A model generated the notes under the pieces. It saw only the letters and a list, made by a program, of their open reading frames with translations. It did not search any database and was not told the DNA's origin. Positions 1-11,594 of a stretch of 64,000 bases of DNA are shown one piece after another. A program made the translations under genes and the position numbers. The stretch's first letter is position 1, and each line of letters begins with the position of its first letter. The stretch covers positions 7,940,758-8,004,757 of the forward strand of contig NC_134536.1 of NCBI RefSeq assembly GCF_050624435.1, in the 5' to 3' direction. Origin of the DNA: Tenrec ecaudatus (lineage: Eukaryota; Chordata; Mammalia; Afrosoricida; Tenrecidae).

Positions 1-264
1 TTCCTATCCGGAACGTTTTAAAATGAAAAATAGCCAAAAGATAAAGCAGCACATTAGCTCATTATCAGCCATCATATTTTTAAAAGAAGTTTTAATGGCA
101 GTAAACTACTGATAGAAGGGGAAATAAAGCTTACGTTAAAAAGGCAGGAAGAAGAGCGCTTCCGTTGTAGCTGCTGGGAACTATTTCCACACAGCAGCCG
201 CTCTCTCCTTTGGATGGTAGCCATGGGGAAGAGGCAGCAAGGAGCCGGAGACACACACAAAAAC

Positions 265-447
265 CCCATGGCCATTAAGTCGATTCTGATCCATAGCGAC
301 CCTATAAGACAGAGTAGAAGTACCCACTGTGAGTTTCTGAGACCATAAGTACTTACAGGAGTAGGAAGCCTCGTCTTTCTCCAGAGGAGTGCCTGGTGGT
401 TTTGAACTGCTGACCTTTCAGTTAGCCACCCAAAGCATAAAGGTTAG
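265..447 (-). repeat. AfroSINE, tRNA-derived SINE copy
   Basis: Reads in reverse: the tail complement (GCCATTAAGTCGATTCTG, then ATAGCGACCCTATAAGACAG) comes first and the tRNA-like B-box complement (GGTTTTGAACTGCTGACC) near 395-415. This is the layout of the afrotherian tRNA-derived SINE. No target duplication was resolved. Confidence 0.8.
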
Positions 448-2503
448 ATCGCTTTAAGCTGTTTGTGGAGTACTTTCATTGATTTCTTCTTTGTGAAGTT
501 GTTCCGTGTTGTTGCCCAATCCCCCTGGTAGTTTCCATTTTTTCCTTCTGCATTGTCTGTGGTTTATGAAATTAATCTATATTACTTTTACAATCAAGAA
601 ATGTCATGCCCTTTGTGAAAACGACCTGGGAGCCGAAACTCCTGCCTGCTGGAGAGCGTGTGCTGTGTTGGGTGGAGAAGGAAGAGCTGCAAGCGTTAGC
701 TAAATAGGTTCTTTCGTTGTTGACTCTGCTCTGGATTAAGCAAATACGCCCATGTCATATGTGAAGCATGGAAATTCTTAATTTTTGTTTTAGTTATTAG
801 CTAGCACACTAAAACAAATCCTAATTCTCCATGTACTTTAGTCTCGGTGTCGTTTACCCAGTCAAAAAGGGGCTTTTATGTGATGAAGAGATTAATTTAT
901 TCTGAGAGAGGAAAAATACTTCTTCAATCTTAGACAGAGTTGATGGATCCGGTCCGCATCAATAAACTGAGAAATTAGCAGATTCAAAAAAGAGAGAGGA
1001 AGAAAGGCTGGAGCCAGTGACTGCGCGTGTGTAGACCAGACTCTCCCAGAAACTGTCGCCTTCCGATTTGCTCATGTGCCGCCATTAAACCAGACCCGGC
1101 GAACCCGTAGGAAGTGCTCAGTTTCCTGTGCCTGCGGGAGAACGCGGGAAGCCCAAGCACGCAAGCAGGCTGGTGTGGGTGAAGGGAGAGACTCACCGAC
1201 CACTGTGCTTAGTTGCAGTGGGAAGGGAAAGGAGAGCGCTAACTCCCGGGTCGAGGAAGGAAAGAAAAGAAAAGAGGGGTCAGCCCAGTGGGAAGAGGCT
1301 CTGGCGGTGCAAGGAAAGACCCTGGGTGAGCCTTTCCCCGACTTTGACAGTCTCCCCAGTAGCAGTCCTTACAGAAAGGGTTCAGTTACAGACGCCAGGT
1401 ATGATAAAGGTTCAGAGTTCACCCACTGCCCAAAACAACTGAGCAAATCTCTAGAAAGTAGGGGAACAAGTGACTCAAAAACAGTGCCCTTCCACCACCC
1501 GGGGACTGCCTGTCCCTTCTTATCAAGAGTTGACAAAGGACCAGCCCTCCTCATGTCACTGTAATATACCTCTTGCTCTATAAATCCTTCCCTGGCCTCT
1601 GCTTCCTCCCTATACCACAATTGAACGGGGTCAGGCCATCATCTGGGCAACACTTGAGTAATGAGAAATGGTGACAATCCAGAAGTCACAGTATCTAGTG
1701 ACATCTGTGGACACAAGGCGTTGCTGACCTTGGCTACCACACACCTTCACGTCGATCCGTTCTAAGGAGCCTTTCCCTCCTGGGGCCCAGTTCCAACAGC
1801 ACGTCTTTCTCTTCCCCTTCGTGCTGCTGCACAATGCTCCCGTGTATGACGGGCTTTTCCTGCTAGTTAAGTCCACGTGGACAATTCTCAATGGGTCAGA
1901 GAAGGTACCATGGCATCTCTTGGCCACATGTATTGTGTCTAATGGATGGACTTTCAGGGGGACGCTATAGACTTTACAAGCTGAGAGCCAGGGCACAGGG
2001 GAGAGAGAATGGGCCCAAGTAGGGAACGAATGGTGGCACAGAAACAATCAACCCATTTCTAAATACTCTGCAATGACGTTCTTTTACACGCTGGTGCATT
2101 TTAAAATAAGTGTCCAGTTCTAGACTCTGTTTTTGTTGTTGTTTTTATCATCCAGTTCTAGATTCTACCAGCTACCTCTGGTAAGAGCCTTTAGGAAATC
2201 TCTTTCACGCAGCTGGGGGAAAAACTGGACGCCAGTGGGTTTTCCCATCGGGCCAAGGAGTGAGTGGGATCCTGCTCTGAGACAATGACCGCTGGCTGCT
2301 CAGACAATCGGGAGACCTCCGTGGGTCCTGTCAGGGTGGAGAAACCATAGAAGGGAAGAAAGAGGAACAAAAGAGGAAGGCGAGACACAGCCCCTCGCCA
2401 CTCTCTTTCTCCCTTCCGCCCCACTGTAGGGAGGGAGATAACAGGGCCCCATAGATGTGAAGCGAATGGCCCCATAAACGCTATCTACTATTTTTGACAA
2501 CAG
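448..2503. other. No gene recognised; upstream region of the GPCR gene
   Basis: Open frames here have no recognisable domain and no splice-consistent series. A possible splice acceptor lies at its right edge (TTTTTGACAACAG, AG at 2502-2503), which would fit a non-coding 5' exon joined to the coding exon, the usual arrangement for MRGPR genes. Promoter position is not determinable by eye. Confidence 0.4.
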
Positions 2504-2532
2504 GTTCACAGAAGACCAGGCCTTTCCCAAGA

Positions 2533-3456
2533 ATGGAGCTATTGACAATGACCTTGAGTCCTGTGGAACCCACACTCTGTACCAGAAACTCATCCTTGGA
2601 TCAAGCAGCCGGGACCACAGAGCCCTCGAGAGAGACCCTTTCCGTGACCACATGCATCTACATTTCCCTGCTCATTTGTCTACTGGGAATATGTGGCAAT
2701 GGACTGGTGATCATCTTTCTCACCTTCTACATCAAAAGGAAGCCTTTCACGGTCTACCTTCTGCACCTCGCGACGGCTGACTTCATGGTCCTCTTCTCTA
2801 CAACTGTCTTGCTGCTGATAAACTTTTCTAGTGCAGATCTCCGGAAGTACATCATTTACATGGAAATTTTCGGCTACAACACGGGCCTCCACCTCCTCAC
2901 GGCCATCAGCGTGGAACGGTGTCTTTCTGTGCTCTGCCCCATCTGGTATCAGTGCCAGCGCCCCAAGCACCAGTCCGCTGTGACCTGCACCGTGCTGTGG
3001 GCACACTCTTTCCTGGTGTCGGGCTTAGAGAATTTCTTTTGTTTCTTTGATCTGGAGTCTCAAATCTCAGAATGTCGACACGTGTACATCTTTTCATGCG
3101 CCTTGACCTTTGTCTTGGTTTCTCTCATGGTCTTCTCCAATCTGATTCTCTTTGTCAAAGTTGGCTGTAACCGGAAACCACGCCAACCAGCCAAACTCTA
3201 TGTGATCGTCACCGCCACGGTGGTGCTGTTCCTGGTCTTTGCCATCCCTCTGGAGGCCCTGCTCATCATGGCTTACTCTGGCCGTGATGAGTCCGTGTGG
3301 AGCTTCTTTCCTTACTGGAATATGCTGTCTACTATCAATTGCAGCGTCAACCCCATTGTTTATTATGTGGTAGGTAGTATTAGGAGGAAAAATCACAGGA
3401 AGTCCTTAAAAGAAGTACTGCAAAGGGTCTTTGAGGAAAAACCCATGCTAACTTGA
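2533..3456 (+). CDS. MRGPRH: Mas-related G protein-coupled receptor, MRGPRH-like (307 aa)
   Basis: A complete seven-helix class A receptor at the plasma membrane, encoded in one exon. Visible features: N-glycosylation site N19 (NSS); helix 1 with GN at 55-56; the family block FGYNTGLHLLTAISVERC in helix 3, where ERC replaces the usual DRY; the intracellular loop PIWYQCQRPKHQSA; helix 6 with FAIP instead of CWxP; helix 7 with NPIVYY; and a short basic tail ending KPMLT. These blocks are shared with MAS1 and MRGPRH, and the start (MELLTMTLSPVEPT) and the ECL2/TM5 stretch fit MRGPRH better than MAS1. I chose the ATG at 2533 because the longer frame begins at a TTG at 2494, which overlaps the likely splice acceptor at 2502-2503. 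Ligand and coupling cannot be read from the sequence. MAS1L is the main alternative name. The reading frame has no breaks. It is convergent with PNLDC1, whose 3' end lies about 40 kb downstream. Confidence 0.9.
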   Translation: MELLTMTLSPVEPTLCTRNSSLDQAAGTTEPSRETLSVTTCIYISLLICLLGICGNGLVIIFLTFYIKRKPFTVYLLHLATADFMVLFSTTVLLLINFSSADLRKYIIYMEIFGYNTGLHLLTAISVERCLSVLCPIWYQCQRPKHQSAVTCTVLWAHSFLVSGLENFFCFFDLESQISECRHVYIFSCALTFVLVSLMVFSNLILFVKVGCNRKPRQPAKLYVIVTATVVLFLVFAIPLEALLIMAYSGRDESVWSFFPYWNMLSTINCSVNPIVYYVVGSIRRKNHRKSLKEVLQRVFEEKPMLT

Positions 3457-5770
3457 GTGGGAATTGCTCATCATCTTCTCCAATGACAATGGCCTTCAAC
3501 TGTGACATCGCCTGAGAGAAGGACTGTTGTCTCAGTGGATGAGAACACCAGACAGTCGGGTATCACTGCTCTAATTGACAATCTGCTGGCTCATCTGTGA
3601 TTAAAAAGGAATACCTGAGTCCCTCCTAGGAATTAATGATAGTCATGGCACCATCCATCACCAACAGGATGCACTTTACTGTCCTTGACTCCACTCTGGT
3701 CCTTGTCTGCATTCTGAGGACTTCCTGTGGTCCTGGCACCGTGTGCGCTACTTAGATTGCTTCCTTTCACCTGTTCTCACCTCTGGGGGATCATATTGTT
3801 ATCCTACCTTTAAAGATGAAGCACTGAGGCTTTGAGAGGCTATGCAACTGTATAAGGTCACAGAGCACAGATGTGGGGGTGTGGGGGAAGCCAAAATGGC
3901 ACTCAAGGAGTCTGGCCCCCAAACACAACCAAAAAAGAAGGATGGTCTTTCCAAGGTCACCTTTTGAACAATTTATAATGCCATCCTCAGCACCATTTCC
4001 CTGCCATCTTTCACCTCTCTCTCTCTCTCTCTCTTTCACATTTTGTATCTCCTATTAGAAATATTTTTCCTTTGAAGGAGATAGGAATTATTATTGTTTG
4101 GGACATGAGTGCACATTAATACTTTCTGGAAAGGATAAGACAGGTCTATAGAGATATCCTCAGCATCCACTGCATTGAGTTCACATCCCTGGGTGAATTG
4201 GAAAATCAATAAGATGCCCCATTGCCCTTTGGACTATAACCTATAAGAATGAAAGGGAAGCTTCAACCAGCTCGTCGCAGCTTTGCTTGGGCATGTAGAT
4301 CTCCCGCTTTTGTTTTCTTGGTGGGCAGTGTGGGTGATGCATGCATGGTGTTCACTTCAGACTGCTTTCTTTTCACAATGTGGAAACCCTGACATATTCT
4401 TCCAGAGTATTTCAGCAAACAACTTAATTCAAACTCTCCAAGCCCACCATCCATCATTTTTCAATTCATTCCTAAGTAGTTAATGTTGACTGCTACCCAT
4501 TCTTTTTGGAATGAGGTGTTTTCTTTTGCCACGGTCCCAAGACAGCAATGGTAGACTTCACTATCCTAAACCTAAGTCCAAGGACTAACGATGGATTCTG
4601 CTCATTGATGGATTCTGCTCATCCATCCATTGGATCATCCAGGGTCCAAGCTGATTGTCGTATGATAAATTCTTATAAAATTGAATTTTATCAAATATAT
4701 TACAATCTGGTGGTGTTTTGGCAGATCTGAGAAAGAAGATGAACATGCTTGTGCCATAAACACAAATCAGAAATGCATTTTAAGTAAATATGATGCTTGA
4801 GCAATGTCTCACAGTATTAGGAGTACTCAATGAAACCAAGAAGGAAAACATTGAGAACAATGAATACATGGGTAAGGAACATGGTGAATAATTTACACAT
4901 AGGATGCACAAACACATGCATCTCCAGATGTCCATGGTCCCTAAACATGCAAAATGTTCAAACTTGCCAGTAACCACAAGTACAAATTAAAATAACAGTT
5001 GCCTTCACAAAACTGCTCTTTATTATGTATTTGGCTTGGCCTCAGAAGCATTGTAATAAATGTCTATGTTAAACTTCTTACTGTGTTTGTTGACGCGAAA
5101 CCGCTGAAAACATTGCCCTGACATCACACGATGTTCTTTTGCTGAAATCTCAGCAAGGGAAATAGTCCCATCTCTTGAATAGTGTTCTTTTTTTTTAATG
5201 GGTATTCTTTAGAAATCCATATGGACATGATGGATCGTATTACTAAGCATGCTCCTCTTTTGCTCTGAGTGCCAGGAACATCATGAGCGAATGCAGGAGC
5301 TACCTTCAATAATTACACAAAGACAGGAAGTAGGTGTGTGGTTGTGCTAACAGCGCCTTACTGTTCTCACTCTCGTTTCCGCCAAGTCTGCCGTCCTATC
5401 CTTTGATAGTCACTCTGTCTTGGTGAGCCAGCCACTTTAATGATGGAGGTGGCTAGAAATAAATCTTGGAGGTCCATACAGGGTTCTACTCAGAAAACCT
5501 CTGGATTTGTCCCAGCATGTAAACAAAACATAAGCAAGACCTCAAAGCTGTACAGCAGAGGGCACGCGTGAGAAGGTTTTGACCCTGAAGACTTTCAGAG
5601 CCCATTAGCAGTTGGCCACCACCACCATCATAGGAGCATCCTAACGCTGCCCCTGCCCCATGAAAAGCTATAATTTTGAGAAGGTACCGTTGAGCCGAGC
5701 CCATCAACAGGCTGCAACATGAACTTCAAGTCAACAAATGAGGTCACTTGCTGTCCGCTTACTTGCTAGG
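3457..5770. other. 3' flank of the GPCR gene; no further gene seen
   Basis: Unique-looking AT-rich DNA with a short (TC)n at about 4013-4036. It should contain the 3' UTR of the receptor gene, but no polyadenylation site can be chosen: ATTAAA at about 3600 is a weak candidate. No exon or well-formed repeat was recognised. Confidence 0.4.
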
Positions 5771-5968
5771 TTGTTAGGGGCCGTCAAGTTGGCTCCCATG
5801 GCCAACAGACTGGAGCACTGGCTGGTCCTGCCGCATCCTCTCAATCCTCTGAGTGTGCAGCCTACTGTTGCGGCCGCCATGTCAATCCACCTCAGTGAAT
5901 GCCTTCCTCTGTTTTGCCGACCCTCTACTTTGCCGAGCACGATGTCCTTCTCCAAACTACTCCAGGCT
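5771..5968 (-). mobile_element. RTE/BovB-type LINE 3' end, reverse orientation
   Basis: Runs TTAGGGGCCGTCAAGTTGG, then TCAATCCACCTC and GAGCACGATGTCCTTCTCC. In reverse this is the 3' end of the afrotherian RTE LINE, which encodes the C-terminal stretch of its reverse-transcriptase protein (several partial copies in this window align with it). Truncated at the 5' end. Confidence 0.7.
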
Positions 5969-6718
5969 TAAATAAATCTGGGCAAAATACTTGCCAAGAT
6001 AAAATTGGGTTTATTTCCCTTAAGTAACTTTACATTAAAGTGTCCTTCCTTCCTGCAGATATAGTTAGTGTCGAATTTAACATCTTACCATTGGTTGTTC
6101 CTCTTCACCTATTTTCCACGTGTTCTAGTTTTTATCGCATGCTGTCTTTTAGAGGGAAAAGAAAAATTCTTTCTGACGGTAGTTAGATTGCAGAGTCAAT
6201 GGTCTGTCAAACACACTGTTTGTTGTTGTCAGATGACACATACCACTTGTCCTCAACTCGCTGTGACCCCAAACACAGGAGCCACATGCTGCTCCGCCCC
6301 ACCACCTCAGTTGCGGATGGAACTGTTGTAATGAAACGGTTGCGGATGGAACTATATTTGTCCACGGAGTTTTCATTGACTACTTTTTTTGAGCAGACAT
6401 AATGTTAATGAACACAAAGGAGTCAATCCTTAGATGCTTACAAATATACCAAGTTGAAATACTCATTTCCAAACAAACATTTTATTAGAGTCCTAAAGCT
6501 TATACTGATTTCTTGTCCATTTTCATGTATCTTTCTGTTAACAGAAGATTTGGAGGTTCAAATTCATCTACCAGATTAAAAAATTAGTGCTCTGCTCCAA
6601 TAAAGAACGCAGCATAGGAAGTCCTCTGGGTAGCTCCTCTCTGTCCTTCAAGACTGCAGCGAATCAGGATCTTTCAGGATGGTTTAAAAGACTCAGTCCC
6701 CCGCTTGGAGGTCCATGT

Positions 6719-6852
6719 GGGGATATGGAAGGTGGGAATGGCAGGGAAGAGGGAGCGGGAAAGGAGGACAGGAGGAGAGGGGACGGGGGAGCGTGACTGG
6801 GGGAGAGGGGCGAGGGCCAGAGGAAAGAGGAACGGGGGACCAGGGGAGAGAG
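6719..6852 (+). repeat. GGGA/GGA purine-rich tract
   Basis: Almost uninterrupted purine strand (GGGAAGAGGGAGCGGGAAAG and similar). Low-complexity DNA; open frames on both strands are by-products of the composition. Confidence 0.6.
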
Positions 6853-6937
6853 CACTAATTTTCATCAATATATCATCAAGTCTTTCTTCCTAGTAGGTCT
6901 TAGTCTGGAAACTCCCTAGAAACCTGTTCAAGGAGCG

Positions 6938-7443
6938 TGTGATAGTTACATAATCTGTTGTCAATTTGAGACTATTCAGAGTGAAGGGGGGGGAGAGTGT
7001 AGCCTGTCAATCAGGTTACAGCTTGATGACCTCACTTGGAGCTCCTAAGGAGATAAATAACTCACTGGAGGCGGACACTTGCACACTCCCTGCAAGACAT
7101 TCCTGTTGGGAAGACACATGGAGCTCCCTTAGAGCCCTGGACCTGGAGGAGCCATGTGGAGACCCATGCCAGTTCTGAGATATTTCCACTGCCACTGGAT
7201 CCACAAGACTTTCCACCCACTGGCCTGTGATCTTCCTGCATTTGGCGTTATTGCGTGTGTTGCATGTGTCTGAAGAGGAATTTATAGATTGGTATTAGAC
7301 ATATGAGCTAATATCTAACTTATGGACTTGATCTGGGCTGGGCTGGGGTGTTTTCTTAATATTTAATTGCTCTTGTATATAAAGCTCTTTCTCATACACA
7401 GGTGTCTATGAATCTGTTTCTCTCGTCAACCAAGACTAACACA
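6938..7443 (-). mobile_element. Solo LTR, MLT2/ERVL-like family, reverse
   Basis: In reverse it begins TGTGTTAGTCTTGG and ends GTAACTATCACA, the end pattern of the MLT2 LTRs of ERVL elements. It shares long stretches with the copies at 10871, 13716 and 49359. No retroviral coding sequence is attached. A 13-bp direct repeat AGAAACCTGTTCA occurs outside both ends (6918-6930 and 7446-7458). Confidence 0.6.
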
Positions 7444-7711
7444 AAAAGAAACCTGTTCAGCCTTCAGCATCATGGGAGTGTACTCTTAGCAATGGGTTGT
7501 AGCTTTGTATGAGGTGCAAGGATTGGGCACCAAACGGGAGTCTTCCCTATGGGAGATGGGAACTCTACCACTGAATGGCACTGCCTTTCTGATAAAAACA
7601 ATATGAAGAAGAGGGGATTTGGGTATTTATCCAATTTAGGTGGTCTTTTGCTTCTGTCCCAAGAGCCAAACACCTTTCTTGCCTCTTCTATCATAGAAGG
7701 TAATAAGGACT
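7444..7711. other. Unannotated spacer
   Basis: Nothing recognised between the two LTR copies. Confidence 0.4.
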
Positions 7712-8097
7712 TGTGAAGGTTAGGTTTTGTGTCAATTTGGTTACACTGTAGGAAGGTATGGGTGAAGTCCAACTCTCTCCTTGGGGATGTGGCTTTTTTT
7801 AGAAGAGACACTGTGGGCAAGTGGTCCCTCTCTCACTGTTCTTCGTCCTGCTTGCTTGGATCCAGTGTCTGGCTTCTGGACCAGTGACCCATGCAGCCTG
7901 CTGATCCTGGGAGCTATTGGCTCCTTGCTACTTTCCTGCCGACCTTGGACCCACATGACTCTGTACCCACCAGCTTGTGATCTCCCAGCTTCCTGCTTTC
8001 TCAGTGTGTAGCTTTGTGAGTCTGGAGGGGCCTCTAACTAGCAGCTGCACACCATGAACTTCAATTGGAGTGGGCCAGGCCACTTTCTAGATATAAA

Positions 8098-8504
8098 TTT
8101 ATTTTGTGGAGGGAGGGTAGGGCGGAGAGGGGGAACCGATTACAAGGATCTACATGTGACCTCCTCCCTGGGGGATGGACAACAGAAAAGTGGTTGAAGG
8201 GAGACGTTGGACAGTGTAAGATATGACAAAATAATAATTTATAAATTATCAAGGGTTCATGAGGGAGGTGGGAGGGAGGATGGAGAGGGGGAAATGAGGA
8301 GTTGATGCCAGGGGCTTAAGTGGAGAGCAAATATTTTGAGAATGATGAGGGCAATGAATGTACAAGTTTGATTTACACCATTGATGTATGTATGGAATGT
8401 GATAAGTGTTATATGAGCCCCCAATAAAATGATTTTTTAAAAAGAAGAAAAGAAAAAAGGAAAATAAAGAAAGTACACTTCATTCCACTTAATAAATAAA
8501 TAAT
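8098..8504 (+). mobile_element. 5'-truncated L1 3' UTR with 14-bp target duplication
   Basis: Contains the L1 3' UTR landmarks of this genome (GGGGGAACCGATTACAAGGA, ATTATCAAGGGTTCATGAGG, CCCCCAATAAAATG) and an A-rich tail. It is flanked by a perfect 14-bp duplication TTTCTAGATATAAA at 8084-8097 and 8505-8518, the hallmark of target-primed reverse transcription. Confidence 0.85.
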
Positions 8505-8527
8505 TTTCTAGATATAAAGTTCTTTCA

Positions 8528-8531
<4 letters not shown>

Positions 8532-8560
<29 letters not shown>
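8532..8560 (+). repeat. (TG)n microsatellite
   Basis: About 14 uninterrupted TG units within the ERVL-like LTR. Confidence 0.95.
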
Positions 8561-8563
<3 letters not shown>

Positions 8564-8606
8564 AGTGTCATTGGTTTTGTTTCTCTAAAAAACTGAGCCT
8601 CACACA

Positions 8607-10800
8607 AGACCTGTATTCCCTCTCTCTGCCCTCAGCTCTTGAGAACCACAACTTGGGTGTGGAGAGAAGAGCCCCCTTCAGATATTCCCAACCAGAACTT
8701 TTATTCATCCATTTTAAAAAACACTTCCTGGATACCTGCATATGCAGGCATTATGCTGGGAACATGACACAACGGAGAACCAGATCAAGGCCCTGCAAGG
8801 AGCTTACATTCTCGTGGGAAGACACTTCATTCTAGCGCGCAAGGCACTACAAACCAGCACAAAGCAGATCAAGATGGACGGCTGCTGCTTTAGAGATGGC
8901 GGCTAAGGAAGGCCTCTCTGTAGAAGTGGCATTTGGGCAAAGACTCATGTGCAGTGAGAAAGAGCGCCATGTGACTTTAACCCTGAGTGAATAAAGCCAG
9001 GCTATTTAGAAAGTATTCGGGGCAGCTGTGGTGGCCTCAAAAGGGAAATGACACAGGAGCCAGCGTGGCGAGAGTCTCGGACCACGCAGGCATGAATAAG
9101 GATGACAGTGGTGGCCACCATGGGATGAGACTGTCAGGACCCGTGAAGGTGCCATCAGCAAATCAGGGCTGCTAAGGGAGGGGCTGGGCCTGGAAGTACG
9201 GCGTCGGTGGGTCTGAGCAACCACCGTAGTTGGAAGCACTGGTGCAGGCCGGCTTTAAGAGACGGTCCAGAAACTGTGGTTGTCTGTCCCCTGAGGTAGC
9301 AACACAGATAGGGAGCCCATGGATGGGCAGGAGGGGCCAGTGCTTCTGTGGGAACTGTGTTTGATGATTGGTTTGGGGCCATTGTTGGATGCCAGGAAGA
9401 GAACCTGATATCTGGGCCCTGAATGATCTTTGTGCCTGTTATTATCTTTGATCAGGAAACTTCTCAAAAGTAAGAGCCTTCTTCCCTTCCCTCTTCCAAA
9501 TATCTCACAGGCTCCTCTTTCGCCCAACTTCAACTCAGGGAAATGGATTCTGGGAAATACGATTTCCAGACTTGAAAAGATCAGACCATTCCTCACAGTC
9601 AGCCCCTTTTTTCACCTTGCCATCCACACCCACCTATTCCAATCATGTTTAACTGGAAGCAGAAGGAATCAAGTCAAAAATCCATTCAATTAACCTCTCC
9701 GAGCCTCCTCTTTCTAGAAGAACACAGTGGCGTTTGGGGACCCTAGAAATTAGGGACCAGTGTCTGCACACATGCTCTCCCCAGAGACAATAGATGCTCT
9801 GCTTTCTCTCCCCAGAGACAATAGATGCTCTGCACACATCCTCTCCCCAGAGACAATAGATGCTCACTGGTCACATGTCACTGGCAGCAGCTCCCGCTCC
9901 CAAGTCACCACAAACCATGTCAAGGACCCCAGGCTCCTCTCACTGAAACATTTCTCTCAGGCCTGCTGCCATGCGTGCCTTCTGAGCCATCACATGAATG
10001 AGCAGGCCAGTCATCATGAATCCATTCCAATGTTCACTGTCCCTAAACCCTAGTCCCTTTCTTCGTATTACAGACGGGCTTCAAAATGTCTGGGAGCATG
10101 GAGGTCCATTATCTTTCCATCCCTTTTTCTTACAAACTTCTTGAAGGCTCCTGATATAGCACAGACGTTTGGGCCTCCTGATGCCTTTGGATTGGCTCCA
10201 GAGCTACATTGAGCACGGTGGGCTCCTGTGATCATGCGCACTCCACCCTTGCCCAGTCCCGGCAACTCAGAAACGGACTTACATCGAAGCCTGCCAATTC
10301 TCTTCCAACGTGTTTTTTCCTTCTTCAATTCTTGAGACATTTGGTGTTATGTGAGGTGGAAAATGAGTGTAGAGAAGGCACAATGGGGCAACCTTTCAAA
10401 TGTTTGGCTTTCCTTTTAATTTAAAAGCCTCCATGTCTTCATTTGTCCAGATCAGTCACTGTTGACTACTTCCAAAACAATGACTGCCCTCCTGTCTCAC
10501 TGCCCTTATTGGGTGGAGGGGACACAAAGTAGAGAGAGGACAAGGGAAAGAATAACTCCATGAATAAGTCACAAAATTCTGACACAAAAGAGTGGATAAG
10601 ACCAGGTGGTCCCTGCTATACAACTTCACTGTCACTTGACCAAGAATTGTCATCAATTGCTATCTTTGTCAAACCAGGAACTGAAATAGAATTTGCTGAA
10701 CCATAGAAGAAATAAATAAGATTGATGGTAATTTGACAATAATTAATTGGTAGCAGATGAGGAAAAAAAATCTCTCACGTCCTTCATCTGCAAAATAGCA
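8607..10800. other. No gene recognised
   Basis: Apart from the small tandem repeat at 9775-9866 there is no feature I can support. Short open frames are isolated, lack recognisable domains and have no splice-linked partners. Confidence 0.4.
9775..9866 (+). repeat. Three-copy minisatellite, 31-35 bp unit
   Basis: The core CTCTCCCCAGAGACAATAGA begins at 9775, 9806 and 9841. The copies differ only in the short spacer (GCTTT versus GCACACAT). Confidence 0.9.
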
Positions 10801-10804
10801 GCAT

Positions 10805-11592
10805 AAAGTGATGGTGGTGTGGTGGTGTGGTAGTGATGGAGGTTGTGGTGGTGGATTGGTGGTGGTGGGGTGGTAGTTAAATCATCTGTTGTCAACTTGA
10901 GACTTAAGAGTGAAGGGGTGGAGTTTAGCCTGTCAATCAGGTCACAGCTTGATTACCTCATTTGGAGCTGCTAAGGAGATAAATGGCTCTCTGGAGGCGG
11001 GACACTCACACACTCCCTGGGAGACATTCCTGTTGACAAGCCACATGGAGAGAGGTTGATGGAGCCAAAGCCCTGGAGCTAAGGAGACACCTAGAGACCC
11101 ACGCCAGCACTGAGATGCTTCCACCACCACGGGACCCACAAAACTTTCCACCCACTGGTCTGTGATCTTCCTGCATTGTGTCATTAAACATGTTGCGTGC
11201 GTGTGAAGAGGAATTTATAGACTGATATCAGATATATGGGCTAATATTAGACTTAGGGACTCAGACTGGACTGGGCTGGGATGCTGTCTTGATATACAAT
11301 TACTCTTTATATAAAGCTCTTTCCTACACACATATGAGTGTCTATGGATTTGTTTCTCTAGTCAATCCAGACTAACACAATTGGGGTGGTGGGGGTGCTG
11401 GTGATGGTGGTAGGGTAGGGGGGCGTGGAGGTGGTGAAGGTGGTGGTGTGGTGGTGATGATAGTGATGGTAGGGAGGTGGGGTGGTGATGGGGGTGTTAA
11501 GAGGGGATTGTGATGGGGGGATATTGGGGGGAAGGGGGAGTAGGGTGGTGATGGTGGTAGGGTGGTGGTAGTGGTGGGTGATGGTGATTCAC
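10805..11592 (+). repeat. GGT/GTG-rich low-complexity tract split by an LTR
   Basis: Purine-pyrimidine tract of GGTGGT, GTGATGG and GGGGTGG at 10805-10870 and 11384-11592. The ERVL-like LTR at 10871-11379 lies exactly between the halves, so it probably inserted into a once continuous tract. Confidence 0.7.
10871..11379 (-). mobile_element. Solo LTR, MLT2/ERVL-like family, reverse
   Basis: Closely similar to the copy at 6938: shared words include GCCTGTCAATCAGGT, CACACTCCCTG and ACAGGTGTCTATGAA-like ends, finishing CCAGACTAACACA. In reverse it runs TGTGTTAGTCTGG to about TTGACAACAGATGA. A TATATAAAG motif sits near its functional 5' half. Confidence 0.6.
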
Positions 11593-11594
11593 CA

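Larger units (their letters stand above)
7712..8606 (-). mobile_element. Diverged ERVL-like LTR, interrupted by an L1 tail
   Basis: The left edge reads TGTGAAGGTTAGGTTTTGTG, the reverse of a typical MLT2 3' end, and the right edge GTTTCTCTAAAAAACTGAGC is the reverse of its 5' end. The inner part is too diverged from the other four copies to align fully by eye. A 407-bp L1 tail sits in it at 8098-8504, so the LTR is the older of the two. Confidence 0.5.

Noticed and set aside
1076-1564. 162-codon frame upstream of the GPCR
   Set aside because: Low-complexity composition, overlaps frames on both strands, no domain or homology recalled.
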